Shown: piece by piece, positions 1-8,346 of the stretch
Numbering within the stretch: the stretch's first letter is position 1
Layout: every line of letters starts with the position of its first letter
Assembly (NCBI GenBank): GCA_900318085.1
Contig: ONJF01000006.1
Location: 1-64,000 of the forward strand
Length of the DNA stretch: 64,000 bases
From: an uncultured Bacteroidales bacterium
GTDB lineage: Bacteria; Bacteroidota; Bacteroidia; Bacteroidales; F082
Direction of reading: 5' to 3'
Notes under the pieces: model-generated
Seen by the model: only the letters and a program-made list of their open reading frames with translations
Told to the model about the DNA's origin: nothing
Databases searched by the model: none
Translations under genes and position numbers: made by a program

Positions 1-1467
1 CTGCGGACGGCCGGAGTTGACTTCAACGCCAAACTCTCTCTTGAGGCGGTCCAAAATAATGTCAAGGTGCAATTCGCCCATACCTGCCAATATGGTCTGA
101 CCCGAATTCTCATCGGTGTGTACGAACAGCGTAGGATCTTCCTCAACCAACTTGGCCAAGGACTGATCGAGCTTGTCTAAATCTGCTGTAACTTTGGGCT
201 CGATGGCGATGTTGACCACGGGCTCGGGGAACTTGATGTTCTCAAGCACCAGCGGCTTGTTCTCGACACAAAGCGTATCGCCCGTGCGGATGAGCTTGAA
301 TCCGACGGCGGCACCGATGTCGCCAGCCGAAATCTCTTCCAAGGGCAACTGCTTGTTGGCGTGCATCTGAACGATCTTGGCGATGCGTTCGCGCTTGCCT
401 GTCGACACATTGAGCACCATTTCACCAGCTTTCAACGTTCCGGAATAGACGCGGAAGAAGCAGAGACGGCCTACGAAGGGGTCGGTGGCAATCTTGAACG
501 CCAAGGCGCAGAAGGGCTCCTTGGGATCGGCTTTGCGCACTTCCTCTTGTTCGGTCTTGGGGTTGATGCCCTTCACATGGTCAATATCCAAGGGGCTGGG
601 CAGGTAGTTGACGATAGCGTCAAGCAGCGGCTGCACGCCCTTGTTTTTGAACGACGAACCGCACAACACTGGGCAAATGCGAAGGTCAAGCGTAGCCTTA
701 CGGATTTGGCCGATGAGGTCGGCTTCAGTGATGCTGTCGGGGTCTTCCATGTACTTCTCGAACAATGCTTCATCGTCTTCGACGGCGCCCTCGATGAGGC
801 GGGTGCGGTAGTCCGCGACCATGTCCTTCATGTCTTCGGGGATTTCAATCTCGTCGTAGACGGAGCCATTGTCTTGCTCTTCCCAAGCGTACGCCTTGTT
901 TCTCAACAGGTCGACCACACCGATAAAATCGTCTTCGGCACCGATGGGTAACTGGAGCGCAACCGGAGTAGCGTGGAGCTTCTCGCGGATTTGATCCATT
1001 ACCTTAAAGAAATCGGCGCCAGCGCGGTCCATCTTGTTGACGTAGCAGATACGCGGGACGTTGTATTTGTTGGCTTGGTGCCACACGGTCTCCGACTGGG
1101 GCTCAACACCACCGACGGCGCAGAAGATGGCGATAGCGCCATCGAGCACGCGCAGCGAACGTTCCACCTCGACGGTGAAGTCGACGTGGCCGGGGGTGTC
1201 GATGATATTGATCTTGTAAGCCTCGTTGTTGAGGTGCCAGAACACCGTTGTTGCAGCAGAAGTGATGGTGATGCCACGCTCTTGCTCCTGTACCATCCAG
1301 TCCATGGTGGCGGCGCCGTCGTGAACTTCACCTATCTTATGACTACGGCCAGTATAATAGAGGATACGCTCAGTCGTCGTCGTCTTACCGGCGTCGATGT
1401 GTGCCATGATGCCGATATTACGAGTCAGGCTGAGAGCGTTGATCATATTTTCCTGTCCGTTTTGCAT
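1..1467 (-). CDS. fusA: Elongation factor G, 3' part missing
   Basis: GTPase that drives ribosomal translocation. The frame stays open from the ATG at 1467 to the window edge, giving 489 of the roughly 700 residues expected, so the C-terminal domains lie outside. The P-loop AHIDAGKTT is at residues 22-30 and the G3 motif DTPGHVDF follows near residue 95; the NKMD guanine-specificity motif is also present. A purine-rich AGGAGA lies just upstream of the chosen ATG, 18 nt after the rpsG stop. Last gene visible of the classic rpsL-rpsG-fusA str operon. The family call is secure; an EF-G paralogue is unlikely given this context. Confidence 0.97.
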   Translation of the reverse strand, partial: MQNGQENMINALSLTRNIGIMAHIDAGKTTTTERILYYTGRSHKIGEVHDGAATMDWMVQEQERGITITSAATTVFWHLNNEAYKINIIDTPGHVDFTVEVERSLRVLDGAIAIFCAVGGVEPQSETVWHQANKYNVPRICYVNKMDRAGADFFKVMDQIREKLHATPVALQLPIGAEDDFIGVVDLLRNKAYAWEEQDNGSVYDEIEIPEDMKDMVADYRTRLIEGAVEDDEALFEKYMEDPDSITEADLIGQIRKATLDLRICPVLCGSSFKNKGVQPLLDAIVNYLPSPLDIDHVKGINPKTEQEEVRKADPKEPFCALAFKIATDPFVGRLCFFRVYSGTLKAGEMVLNVSTGKRERIAKIVQMHANKQLPLEEISAGDIGAAVGFKLIRTGDTLCVENKPLVLENIKFPEPVVNIAIEPKVTADLDKLDQSLAKLVEEDPTLFVHTDENSGQTILAGMGELHLDIILDRLKREFGVEVNSGRPQ

Positions 1468-1485
1468 AATTCCTGATCTCTCCTA

Positions 1486-1953
1486 TTAGAATCTGAAATG
1501 CGAGAATGCCTTGTTGGCATCTGCCATTCTGTGGATTTCTTCTTTCTTCTTGAATGCAGAACCTTCTTCCTTGTAAGCTGCCATGATTTCCGAAGCGAGC
1601 TTCAGAGCCATCGATTTCTCGTGACGTTTACGGGCATAACCGATCAGGTTCTTCATACCGATGCTCTGCTTACGGGCAGGACGGATTTCTGAAGGAATCT
1701 GGAAGGTGGCACCACCGATACGACGGCTTCTTACTTCCACTTGAGGAGTAACGTTGGCCAAGGCCTTTTTCCATACCTCAACTGGATTTTCGTTGAGCTT
1801 ACTTTCAACGATGTCCATTGCTTCGTAGAAAATCTGATAAGCCAAATTCTTCTTACCCTTGAGCATGATGTTGTTCACGAACTTCGTGACCTGCACATCA
1901 CCGTACTTCGGGTCGGGAAGGATAATTCTCTTCTTTGGTTTAGCTTTTCTCAT
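1486..1953 (-). CDS. rpsG: 30S ribosomal protein uS7
   Basis: Primary 16S rRNA-binding protein that nucleates assembly of the 30S head. 155 residues, the usual length. It starts MRKAKPKKR and carries the conserved segment [13 protein letters not shown], typical of S7. It sits between rpsL (31 nt upstream) and fusA (18 nt downstream) on the same strand, the standard str operon order, so it is probably cotranscribed from the promoter upstream of rpsL. Confidence 0.98.
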   Translation of the reverse strand: MRKAKPKKRIILPDPKYGDVQVTKFVNNIMLKGKKNLAYQIFYEAMDIVESKLNENPVEVWKKALANVTPQVEVRSRRIGGATFQIPSEIRPARKQSIGMKNLIGYARKRHEKSMALKLASEIMAAYKEEGSAFKKKEEIHRMADANKAFSHFRF

Positions 1954-1984
1954 GTCTTTTAAGTCTTTCTGTTTTGACTAATCG

Positions 1985-2371
1985 TTATTTCTTTGCGGCT
2001 TGTTTGGGTCGTTTAGCACCGTACTTAGATCTACGCTGGCGGCGGCCTTCAACGCCAGAGGTATCCAAAGCACCTCTGATGATGTGGTAACGCACACCCG
2101 GCAAATCCTTAACACGACCTCCTCTGATCATAACAATGCTGTGTTCCTGCAGGTTGTGGCCCTCACCGGGGATGTAGGCGTTGACCTCCTTTTGGTTGGT
2201 CAGACGAACCCTAGCGACCTTACGCATAGCTGAGTTAGGCTTCTTGGGGGTCGTCGTGTAAACACGCACGCACACACCGCGACGTTGCGGACTGGCATCC
2301 AATGCAGGCGACTTGCTCTTGTCGATCAATTTTTGGCGCCCTTTGCGCACTAATTGTTGAATAGTCGGCAT
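1985..2371 (-). CDS. rpsL: 30S ribosomal protein uS12
   Basis: Decoding-centre protein of the small subunit. 128 residues; it starts [12 protein letters not shown] and contains the conserved TTPKKPNSA segment, where streptomycin-resistance changes are known to fall in S12. The lysine of PKKPNSA is the wild-type residue, so nothing here predicts resistance. The C-terminus is lysine-rich (KRPKQAAKK). First gene of the str operon. Confidence 0.98.
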   Translation of the reverse strand: MPTIQQLVRKGRQKLIDKSKSPALDASPQRRGVCVRVYTTTPKKPNSAMRKVARVRLTNQKEVNAYIPGEGHNLQEHSIVMIRGGRVKDLPGVRYHIIRGALDTSGVEGRRQRRSKYGAKRPKQAAKK

Positions 2372-2654
2372 TTTTAATTTGTTAGGTTAATTAGTTAGTT
2401 ATTCAATCCTTTGATTAGGAATTATTTACAAACTCATACCAAACTGGCCGAGGGTGCACTTTTCGAGATGTAGTCAGGGAAACATAATAAGCCCAATACG
2501 GCTTAGAAGTCTATAAAACCCACTCCGTGACAATTTTTACGCTTGATTTTGGTGTCACTTCGTGTAGAAACCTATTACGTTTTAGCTTATCAGGTTCCTT
2601 AACTATATCATTTTCAAGGGCAAGCCCTCATTCAATTCAGCGGGTGCAAAAGTA
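2372..2654 (-). promoter_or_regulatory. str operon promoter and long 5' leader
   Basis: On the minus strand a Bacteroidota -7 motif TACTTTTG lies at 2654-2647, followed by about 275 nt of noncoding leader before rpsL. No good -33 TTTG was found. A leader of this length could hold a ribosomal-protein autoregulatory structure, but I could not fold it by eye. The remaining stretch 2655-2779 shows no gene. Confidence 0.5.
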
Positions 2655-2779
2655 CAACTTTTTTCAATACGCCGCGCACTTTTTTGAAAATATTTGGAAA
2701 AATTGTTGATACAATTATTTATATCATTGTTTTTCAGTTGATTAAGCATGTTGAAAACTAAATCTTATGCATAAAAAAA

Positions 2780-2815
2780 GCGTCTTTTTCGACCTGTTTT
2801 TGTCAAAAAAGACGC
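2780..2815 (-). terminator. Intrinsic terminator, possibly bidirectional
   Basis: A 14-bp stem with one mismatch (GCGTCTTTTTCGAC against GTCAAAAAAGACGC) with an 8-nt loop, followed on the minus strand by a run of T. It lies directly downstream of the 2838-3170 gene and upstream of the str promoter. Confidence 0.8.
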
Positions 2816-2837
2816 CTTAAAGGTGAAAAACTAAGCC

Positions 2838-3170
2838 TCAATATTTCACAAAACGGTCCTCACCGTTGCTCAAACCGAGCAATTCGCTGCGGCCGAAGAG
2901 GAGGAAAATCTTGTGGTCCCAGATGAGTTCCCACAAGATGCGACTCACACGGACCTGCTCCTCGGGTGCGAGTTCCTCGCTGGTGATGGTGGTGTTATCA
3001 TCAAGCTTTTTCACCTTGTTCTCTTGGAAAGCCACCTGGATAAGCTGGTAGCATAGGTTGACGAAGGTGATGCCAGTGGTGTGGTCACGGCTGTCCATCA
3101 CCATATTGATTCTGTCTCTGAGCTCCTCGTTGTTGTAGAGGAGATGAACGGGATTGGAGTCGTAATTCAT
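2838..3170 (-). CDS. Conserved small protein of unknown function
   Basis: 110 residues, soluble, no signal peptide or membrane segment. The sequence is mixed and acidic (EELAPEEQVRVSRILWEL) and looks helical. I do not recognise the family. It has its own promoter (TTG-N19-TATCTTTG at 3225-3196) and its own terminator at 2780-2815, so it is a monocistronic, well-delimited gene rather than noise. Confidence 0.75.
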   Translation of the reverse strand: MNYDSNPVHLLYNNEELRDRINMVMDSRDHTTGITFVNLCYQLIQVAFQENKVKKLDDNTTITSEELAPEEQVRVSRILWELIWDHKIFLLFGRSELLGLSNGEDRFVKY

Positions 3171-3195
3171 ATCTGTTTCATTTTAGAATATGGTG

Positions 3196-3225
3196 CAAAG
3201 ATAGGGATTATTTCGAAACTTGCAA
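3196..3225 (-). promoter_or_regulatory. Promoter of the 2838-3170 gene
   Basis: Minus strand TTG at 3225-3223, 19-nt spacer, TATCTTTG at 3203-3196; this matches the Bacteroidota TTTG/TAnnTTTG pattern and lies 26 nt before the start codon. Confidence 0.7.
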
Positions 3226-3286
3226 CATTTCGGCCAACGAACAAACACTTTTTTACACCTTATATTAATATGTCGCAGCGATTTCG

Positions 3287-3294
3287 TACCTTTG
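3287..3294 (+). promoter_or_regulatory. -7 promoter element of the small membrane protein gene
   Basis: TACCTTTG, 18 nt before the ATG at 3313. The divergent promoter on the other strand is about 85 nt away. Confidence 0.6.
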
Positions 3295-3312
3295 CACCCA
3301 AATTTGAGCAAA

Positions 3313-3483
3313 ATGGTTACCGAATTATTGGTCATGTGGGTTGTCGGCGTAGTGGCCTTCTTCGTGCTTTGGGCCATTTTGGCCAAAATCATCAAACGCA
3401 TCAGCGATAAGAAAAACAAAACGGAAAATGTTATTCAGAAAGAAGCCTCGGAAAATGATATTTCTGACGAACATTCATTATGA
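3313..3483 (+). CDS. Small single-pass membrane protein
   Basis: 56 residues from the ATG at 3313, chosen because a TACCTTTG promoter element sits 18 nt upstream; the longer in-frame reading from 3220 would start upstream of that promoter. One hydrophobic segment at residues 5-27 (LLVMWVVGVVAFFVLWAILA), then a basic stretch KIIKRISDKKNK and an acidic tail. Function unknown. The positive-inside rule suggests a cytoplasmic C-terminus. Confidence 0.6.
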   Translation: MVTELLVMWVVGVVAFFVLWAILAKIIKRISDKKNKTENVIQKEASENDISDEHSL

Positions 3484-3496
3484 TTGCTTTGACTTA

Positions 3497-3712
3497 TTAA
3501 ACTATTGGCTTGATGCAGTCGCGTTCCATGCGCTTGTCAGCCAGCACGTCGCCGTCAACAATCGGGTGGCCAACGTCGGCCAAGCCGCCGTTGCCGATAG
3601 CTGAGGCATGACATTCCTCCCTTGTATAGTGCTTGGTGAAACCAATAGCAATGTGGTAATTAAAGAAATTGAATAAACGTGAAAAAGGGCATGACCTAAT
3701 AGAGTTTTTCAT
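3497..3712 (-). pseudogene. Rhs core remnant
   Basis: 71-codon frame whose middle (GFTKHY, then SAIGNGGLADVGHPIVDGDV and LADKRMERD) matches the segment just before the Rhs core seen at 5323, 7192 and 9460. It stops right after LADKRMERDCIKPIV, before the core proper, and has no tip. It is best read as a broken fourth copy of the recombining Rhs module, at the far end of the array. Confidence 0.75.
3518..3643 (-). repeat. Rhs module repeat, partial copy D
   Basis: About 125 nt closely matching the upper part of copy C (about 5165-5300), including the block encoding VDGDVLADKRMERD. Only the 5' part of the module is retained. Confidence 0.75.
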
Positions 3713-3733
3713 AATGCTATAGTTTATGCAATG

Positions 3734-4066
3734 CTATGGCTTGAGTATACTATGACTGCGATACTCTCTCTTAGGTTCATTATTAGTTGGATCCAACGTA
3801 CAATAGACGATTTCAATGCTGTCTCCTACACCAAAAACATCACTTTCTGGATAAAACCACCCGCTCCCCTCATACATTACAGTATCCACATAAAAAACAT
3901 AACTAAAGTAGTTCGTTTGTCTAATAGAATAAAAACGATCTATAATAACAGCCCTTTTGCTTTCAAGGTTGTTGTCCAATTGCATTTTGATTATGACACC
4001 TCCAATAAACAACCACATAAGAAAAAGAAAACCCATAGCACTAAAAAGCCAAAAAATAATATTCAT
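3734..4066 (-). CDS. Small membrane-anchored protein, candidate immunity protein
   Basis: 110 residues with one strong N-terminal hydrophobic segment (residues 2-27, IIFWLFSAMGFLFLMWLFIGG), then a soluble domain rich in aromatic residues that would sit outside the cytoplasm. It starts 15 nt after the stop of the Rhs tip gene at 4082. In Rhs loci the gene directly after a toxin tip usually encodes its cognate immunity protein; position is the only evidence for that role here. The family is not recognised. Confidence 0.55.
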   Translation of the reverse strand: MNIIFWLFSAMGFLFLMWLFIGGVIIKMQLDNNLESKRAVIIDRFYSIRQTNYFSYVFYVDTVMYEGSGWFYPESDVFGVGDSIEIVYCTLDPTNNEPKREYRSHSILKP

Positions 4067-4081
4067 TTTTTTTTCTACGTG

Positions 4082-5323
4082 TCATCGCGAATAGATTATT
4101 TGTTGATAAATAGATTGCTCTTTTTTTACATCTTCTTTTGGCTTTAAGATTAAGGGAGAATGTTGAGTTGAAGATTCTTGCTTATTAGAAGAAGTCGTAA
4201 TCTTTTTTGTTTGTTCTTTAATAAGTCCTGTCGAAAAATCCGCTATAGTATTTGCTCCTGGTATTCCTTTATTATCAATTACATCTTTGGTGTGCTTCAT
4301 TGAAGCTTTGACATCTTTTGGAAGTGTTGCAGCAGATTTGGATGTTAAATCTTTCTCTATAGCCTTGCTTAATCCAGAAGACACTTTATCAATAACTTTT
4401 TCAGGAACAATCGAGGCTGCAACATCTAATGCTATACTAGATGCATCTTTAGTCTCTCCTAACAAACCACCAATAGTTTGAATTTGACCATTCCCATTTA
4501 TATCAACGGCAGCGTCTATTCCAATAGCTATTCCAGTTACTACTTTTGCGCCTGTACTCATTCCTGGTGCAACAATGGCGGATGTTACAAACGATGCCCC
4601 AACACTAGTGTAATCAATTCCTCCAACAGCTTCATAGAAGCTCTTCCCATTAATCATCGAAATGGACACCTGAGCCGAAGCATCAACAAATGCGCCAACA
4701 GCACCTTTAGCCAATGGTATTAGGAAAACAGGGAGCCCTCCATCGGGGTCAAACGCATTCACTGGATTATCCGCGCAATAAACATACGGGCTTAAACTAG
4801 GATACTTGTCGCTCATCGGGTCCACACTTAGCCATATACCTAATGAAGAGGAATAGTAGCGTGCTCCGAAGTAATCATAGCCCGTCTCAGCATCACGTTC
4901 CTTGCCCGTGAAGCGGAATCGCTCAGTGTAGTCCGTGTTCGGGTCTTGCTGGTCGATGTAATCGCCACCGAAGGGCTTGTATTGCAGGTGCTGCACAGGC
5001 TGCCCGCTCAGGTCGGTAATCCACGAGGCAGAACCGAGATGGTCAGGGTGGAAGAAATAAGTGAGCTCGGCTGTCGTGTCAGGCTGGGTCATGGCATACA
5101 GCGTGTCAAGCCTGTTGCGGTTAATCCGCAAGGGATAAGGCTCCATCACGCGGCGCAACAGCGAGTCGCGTTCCATGCGCTTGTCAGCCAGCACGTCGCC
5201 ATCAACAATCGGTTGGCCAACGTCGGCCAAGCCGCCGTTGTCGATGGCCGAGGCGATACGCTCCGTGCCGGGAAAATAATGCTTGGTGTAGCCAGTGGCT
5301 TTTTTATCATTTTCCATCCTCAT
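4082..5323 (-). CDS. Orphan Rhs core-tip protein (module C)
   Basis: 413 residues. Residues 9-195 are Rhs core: HPDHLGSASWITD, FRFTGKERDAETGYDYFGA, RYYSSSLGIWLSVDP and a terminal FDPDGG. Residues 197-413 are a unique tip beginning with a Gly/Ala-rich hydrophobic stretch (LIPLAKGAVGAFVDA, VTGIAIGIDAAVDING) like the pretoxin membrane segments of Rhs proteins, and ending in a polar tail. No catalytic motif recognised. It lacks the large N-terminal shell of a functional Rhs protein, so it is more likely a recombination cassette than a self-sufficient effector. It starts MRMENDKK, a short non-Rhs leader. Confidence 0.8.
   Translation of the reverse strand: MRMENDKKATGYTKHYFPGTERIASAIDNGGLADVGQPIVDGDVLADKRMERDSLLRRVMEPYPLRINRNRLDTLYAMTQPDTTAELTYFFHPDHLGSASWITDLSGQPVQHLQYKPFGGDYIDQQDPNTDYTERFRFTGKERDAETGYDYFGARYYSSSLGIWLSVDPMSDKYPSLSPYVYCADNPVNAFDPDGGLPVFLIPLAKGAVGAFVDASAQVSISMINGKSFYEAVGGIDYTSVGASFVTSAIVAPGMSTGAKVVTGIAIGIDAAVDINGNGQIQTIGGLLGETKDASSIALDVAASIVPEKVIDKVSSGLSKAIEKDLTSKSAATLPKDVKASMKHTKDVIDNKGIPGANTIADFSTGLIKEQTKKITTSSNKQESSTQHSPLILKPKEDVKKEQSIYQQIIYSR
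4762..5300 (-). repeat. Rhs core repeat, copy C
   Basis: About 540 nt encoding the conserved segment from the GYTKHYF motif to YVYCADNP. It is highly similar at the DNA level to copies at 6689-7161 and 8953-9473 while the flanking tips are unrelated, giving homology for tip exchange. Confidence 0.85.
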
Positions 5324-5360
5324 TCCATATTCGTCGTATTGCTATATCTAAAACCAAGAA

Positions 5361-6095
5361 TCATTTCACTCTCCGTAAATACAAATAGTTTGCCGTATCA
5401 CCATCTTTTACATCATATGGGATGTAATAAAGAGAATCTGGATTTTTTAACCAGTAACTCGATTTCGAATAGTTCGGAATCAAATAGAAATTAACGTTCA
5501 CAAGACTATCGTTGTAATTACAACCGCCAAAAGAACCTCCTATGCCTTCTCCTGCAATTACGATTCTCTTTGTCGCCTTTGGTATTTGATTGTTAAAAAC
5601 ACTACTATGATTAGAATACCGAGAATAATAATAAAGCAATTCGTTATCCTTTCCATAAAAACAAAGATAAAAGATCTCCAATTCATGTTCGTCTCTATCG
5701 TATAGTTTAACTAATGGTTCTTCATCATCATGACTTATTGGCAAATATTTGTATGATAGACAATACATATTATCCTCATCCAGTAAATCTAACGAGTCTA
5801 TATAATTGGAATGGCAAAGGATAAATAATCCTCCTTCACTATTTGTATATTTTTTTGGATTCCCTAAGGAGTCCTGACACGAAAACATTCCTTGAAAACG
5901 CCCAACACAGTTTGTCTCTTCAAACGTGGAATCAGTCCTGAATGTTATCGAAAGCACTTTTCCTGAGGGAAGTATAGTGCAATATGTACGCTGTTTTATC
6001 GGCTCCTTATTAACATTCAATGAGATACACGAAACCATGAATGGCAAGACTGGCAATAGCAGACTTGCAATGTTCTTCAATACATGTTTTTCCAT
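5361..6095 (-). CDS. Lipoprotein, candidate immunity for the M91-like tip
   Basis: 244 residues. The N-terminus MEKHVLKNIASLLLPVLPFMVSC is a lipoprotein signal with lipobox MVSC and mature Cys23. The rest is a beta-rich soluble protein (repeated Tyr/Asp, DRDEHELEIFYLCFYG). Its start codon lies inside the end of the upstream tip gene (19-nt overlap), so translation is probably coupled, as expected of an effector-immunity pair. A periplasmic or outer-membrane location would fit a toxin acting outside the cytoplasm. No family recognised. Confidence 0.6.
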   Translation of the reverse strand: MEKHVLKNIASLLLPVLPFMVSCISLNVNKEPIKQRTYCTILPSGKVLSITFRTDSTFEETNCVGRFQGMFSCQDSLGNPKKYTNSEGGLFILCHSNYIDSLDLLDEDNMYCLSYKYLPISHDDEEPLVKLYDRDEHELEIFYLCFYGKDNELLYYYSRYSNHSSVFNNQIPKATKRIVIAGEGIGGSFGGCNYNDSLVNVNFYLIPNYSKSSYWLKNPDSLYYIPYDVKDGDTANYLYLRRVK

Positions 6096-7192
6096 TCAAT
6101 ATCCTTTCCATTATTATTACTAAAGGGAACCATTTTGTTTTTTGGGTTTCGGGGATATGCAATGCGCAATGGCATATTTAGTTCTTTCCTATAGTTGTTA
6201 ACACGTGTAACAGCTTCTCCAAGTTCTGCACCCCGTTTTGGCACCCATCCAAAATCGCCCATCTTTACATATGATGCTTCCGTGGTTTTATTCTTTGGAT
6301 CTTCATCTCCAAATGCAGCGTGTCCAAGTTCATGCATAAAGACCATCCCTAAGCCATTGGTGGAATTGTCTTCATTCTCATCCAAAGAATTAGACAACCT
6401 TATAACTTTCTCCCCCGTTTCTAGTTGCACACCTTCACTCTTATAATAAATCATGACGATAATAGCAGGATTCCCCTCTTCATCTTTCAGGTTAATAGCA
6501 AAAATCAAATCCGCTCTCGCAGATGCAGAGCCTTTTTCATCACCAGTAGGTTCCGCATAACGCAAAAAACCATTAGCATCAATGGAAAGTGTTAATCCCG
6601 TTATGAAAGACAAAGAATTAACCAATCTATTTTGTTGTTTCTCTTTTAGCCTTGACAAGTCTATTTCTTCACCCTTTGGATCCACCAACCTCATCGGATT
6701 ATCTGCGCAATAGACATACGGGCTTAGGCTCGGATATTTGTCACTCATCGGGTCCACACTCAGCCAGATACCTAATGAAGAGGAATAGTAGCGTGCGCCG
6801 AAGTAGTCATAGCCCGTCTCAGCATCGCGTTCCTTGCCCGTGAAACGGAATCGCTCAGAGTAGTCCGTGTTCGGGTCTTGTTGGTCGAGGTAGTCGCCGC
6901 CGAAGGGCATGTACTGCAGGTGCTGCACGGGCTGCCCGCTCATGTCGGTAATCCATGAGGCAGAACCGAGATGGTCTGGGTGGAAGAAATAGGTGAGCTC
7001 GGCTGTCGTGTCAGGCCGTGTCAAGCTGTAAAGTGTATCAAGCCTGTTGCGGTTGATACGCAAGGGATAAGGCTCCGCCAGACTGGTTCCGTTAACGTTG
7101 CCTATGTCAGCTAGTCCGCCGTTGCCAATGGCCGAGGCGAGGCGCTCAGTGCCGGCTAGTTTGTTTGTAAGCTGTCTTCTTTTTACTATCAT
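6077..7192 (-). CDS. Orphan Rhs core with M91-like zinc metallopeptidase tip (module B)
   Basis: 371 residues. Residues 12-173 are Rhs core (HPDHLGSASWITD, FRFTGKERDAETGYDYFGA, DPKG end). The tip, residues 174-371, has HELGH at 287-291 (HExxH zinc-binding motif) and a downstream block ELGEAVTRVNNYRKELNMP, where E326 is a plausible third ligand; this arrangement resembles peptidase M91 (NleD-like) domains known from polymorphic toxins. The segment before the core is shortened (NVNGTSLAEPYPL instead of the QPIVDGDV block) and the N-terminus MIVKRRQLTN is novel. No N-terminal shell is present. Confidence 0.8.
   Translation of the reverse strand: MIVKRRQLTNKLAGTERLASAIGNGGLADIGNVNGTSLAEPYPLRINRNRLDTLYSLTRPDTTAELTYFFHPDHLGSASWITDMSGQPVQHLQYMPFGGDYLDQQDPNTDYSERFRFTGKERDAETGYDYFGARYYSSSLGIWLSVDPMSDKYPSLSPYVYCADNPMRLVDPKGEEIDLSRLKEKQQNRLVNSLSFITGLTLSIDANGFLRYAEPTGDEKGSASARADLIFAINLKDEEGNPAIIVMIYYKSEGVQLETGEKVIRLSNSLDENEDNSTNGLGMVFMHELGHAAFGDEDPKNKTTEASYVKMGDFGWVPKRGAELGEAVTRVNNYRKELNMPLRIAYPRNPKNKMVPFSNNNGKDIEWKNMY
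6689..7161 (-). repeat. Rhs core repeat, copy B
   Basis: About 470 nt nearly identical to copies A and C, with an internal deletion near 7085 that removes the block encoding QPIVDGDVLADK. Confidence 0.85.
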
Positions 7193-7242
7193 TTCGTTTT
7201 TATTTTTGCATAAACTTCACATTGTTCATATTACTACTGCCC

Positions 7243-8343
7243 TCAATTATTATGCTCAACATAGAAATGATTCAACCTATTTAAAGCAACTATTTTCCAA
7301 CAGCCTTTCAAATTCTGAATGGTCATTTCTATCAAACACTTATGTTGAGTATATTCGAAATCCCAGGATAATCTAAACGTACAGATGTCTTCTCTATAAA
7401 ACAAAATTTTCATTGTTAGTTGATACGGTCTAATATCACAAATATTTTCTATACCAGGTTCATGTGCTAGCATATAGTCTTTAAGCAGTAGATGCAAAGG
7501 CGTCTTGTCAATAGAGCCTTTATATGAATCGTATTGTTCCCAATGGTATTTATCCTTTACTTTCTGAACTCTATAATACTGTGGGTAATAGTTTCTTTTC
7601 ATTTTACTATATGACGGATGACTCCATTCTTTTAGAGACTCCTTGATTTGAACTGTATCCATGAATTGATTCGAAACAATAGTTTGCCCGTCACAACAAA
7701 TGTATTTTAAAAAAATCTCCAATAGCGCTTCGATATCTTTTTGTCCTATTCTTAAATAAAGATCTCCGTTTTCTATCTTATCTAATTTTGTTTTTTTTTC
7801 TACAAAATCATGACAAATGAAAAAATGCTTCATACGGTCATTACTTGATACGGTTAATATGTCCTTACCAATAAGGATGTCAAGATTTGTACCATATTCA
7901 ATACCTGAGATAGGAGTAAGTTCATTGTACAAAGTAAACCGCAACATGTATTTATTACCCACTTTTATTTTTTCCCCATCATAGTATTTGTTTTTCGAAG
8001 AAGTAACAATAAAAATTGGCACCCGAATAGGATGTTTTATCACCCCCAGAGCCCAAGCTTCTATAACATATCCACCTTTAATTGGAACAACTTCTTTTAC
8101 TAAGCAATCATAATAATGGTTCTCTTTTACATAAATAGAAAAATCCCCTATTGCCAAATACCTAATCGTATCACATAGTTTTATACTATCGTATTGAATG
8201 CAGGTATTGTTGGAGCTTATTTCACCATATGTAATATAACTTTTACAGTGGTTGAACTCAACAGAATCAATCTTTTGAGCTTTAACCGTAAAACAACACA
8301 ATAACAAAATACTAAAGTATAAAAGTCTATTGAATTTGCTCAT
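7243..8343 (-). CDS. Exported protein of unknown function, candidate immunity for module A tip
   Basis: 366 residues with a clear signal peptide (MSKFNRLLYFSILLLCCFTVKA, cleavage before Gln). No lipobox at the cleavage site. The mature part is rich in Tyr, Lys and Ile and shows no motif I know. It starts 3 nt after the stop of the Rhs tip at 8347, the position of immunity genes, but at 366 residues it is long for one. Strongly A+T-rich compared with the housekeeping genes nearby, in line with horizontally acquired cargo. Confidence 0.55.
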   Translation of the reverse strand: MSKFNRLLYFSILLLCCFTVKAQKIDSVEFNHCKSYITYGEISSNNTCIQYDSIKLCDTIRYLAIGDFSIYVKENHYYDCLVKEVVPIKGGYVIEAWALGVIKHPIRVPIFIVTSSKNKYYDGEKIKVGNKYMLRFTLYNELTPISGIEYGTNLDILIGKDILTVSSNDRMKHFFICHDFVEKKTKLDKIENGDLYLRIGQKDIEALLEIFLKYICCDGQTIVSNQFMDTVQIKESLKEWSHPSYSKMKRNYYPQYYRVQKVKDKYHWEQYDSYKGSIDKTPLHLLLKDYMLAHEPGIENICDIRPYQLTMKILFYREDICTFRLSWDFEYTQHKCLIEMTIQNLKGCWKIVALNRLNHFYVEHNN

Positions 8344-8346
8344 ATT

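Noticed and set aside
2372..2837. Riboswitch in the rpsL leader
   Set aside because: No conserved riboswitch core was seen; only a promoter motif and a terminator can be supported.
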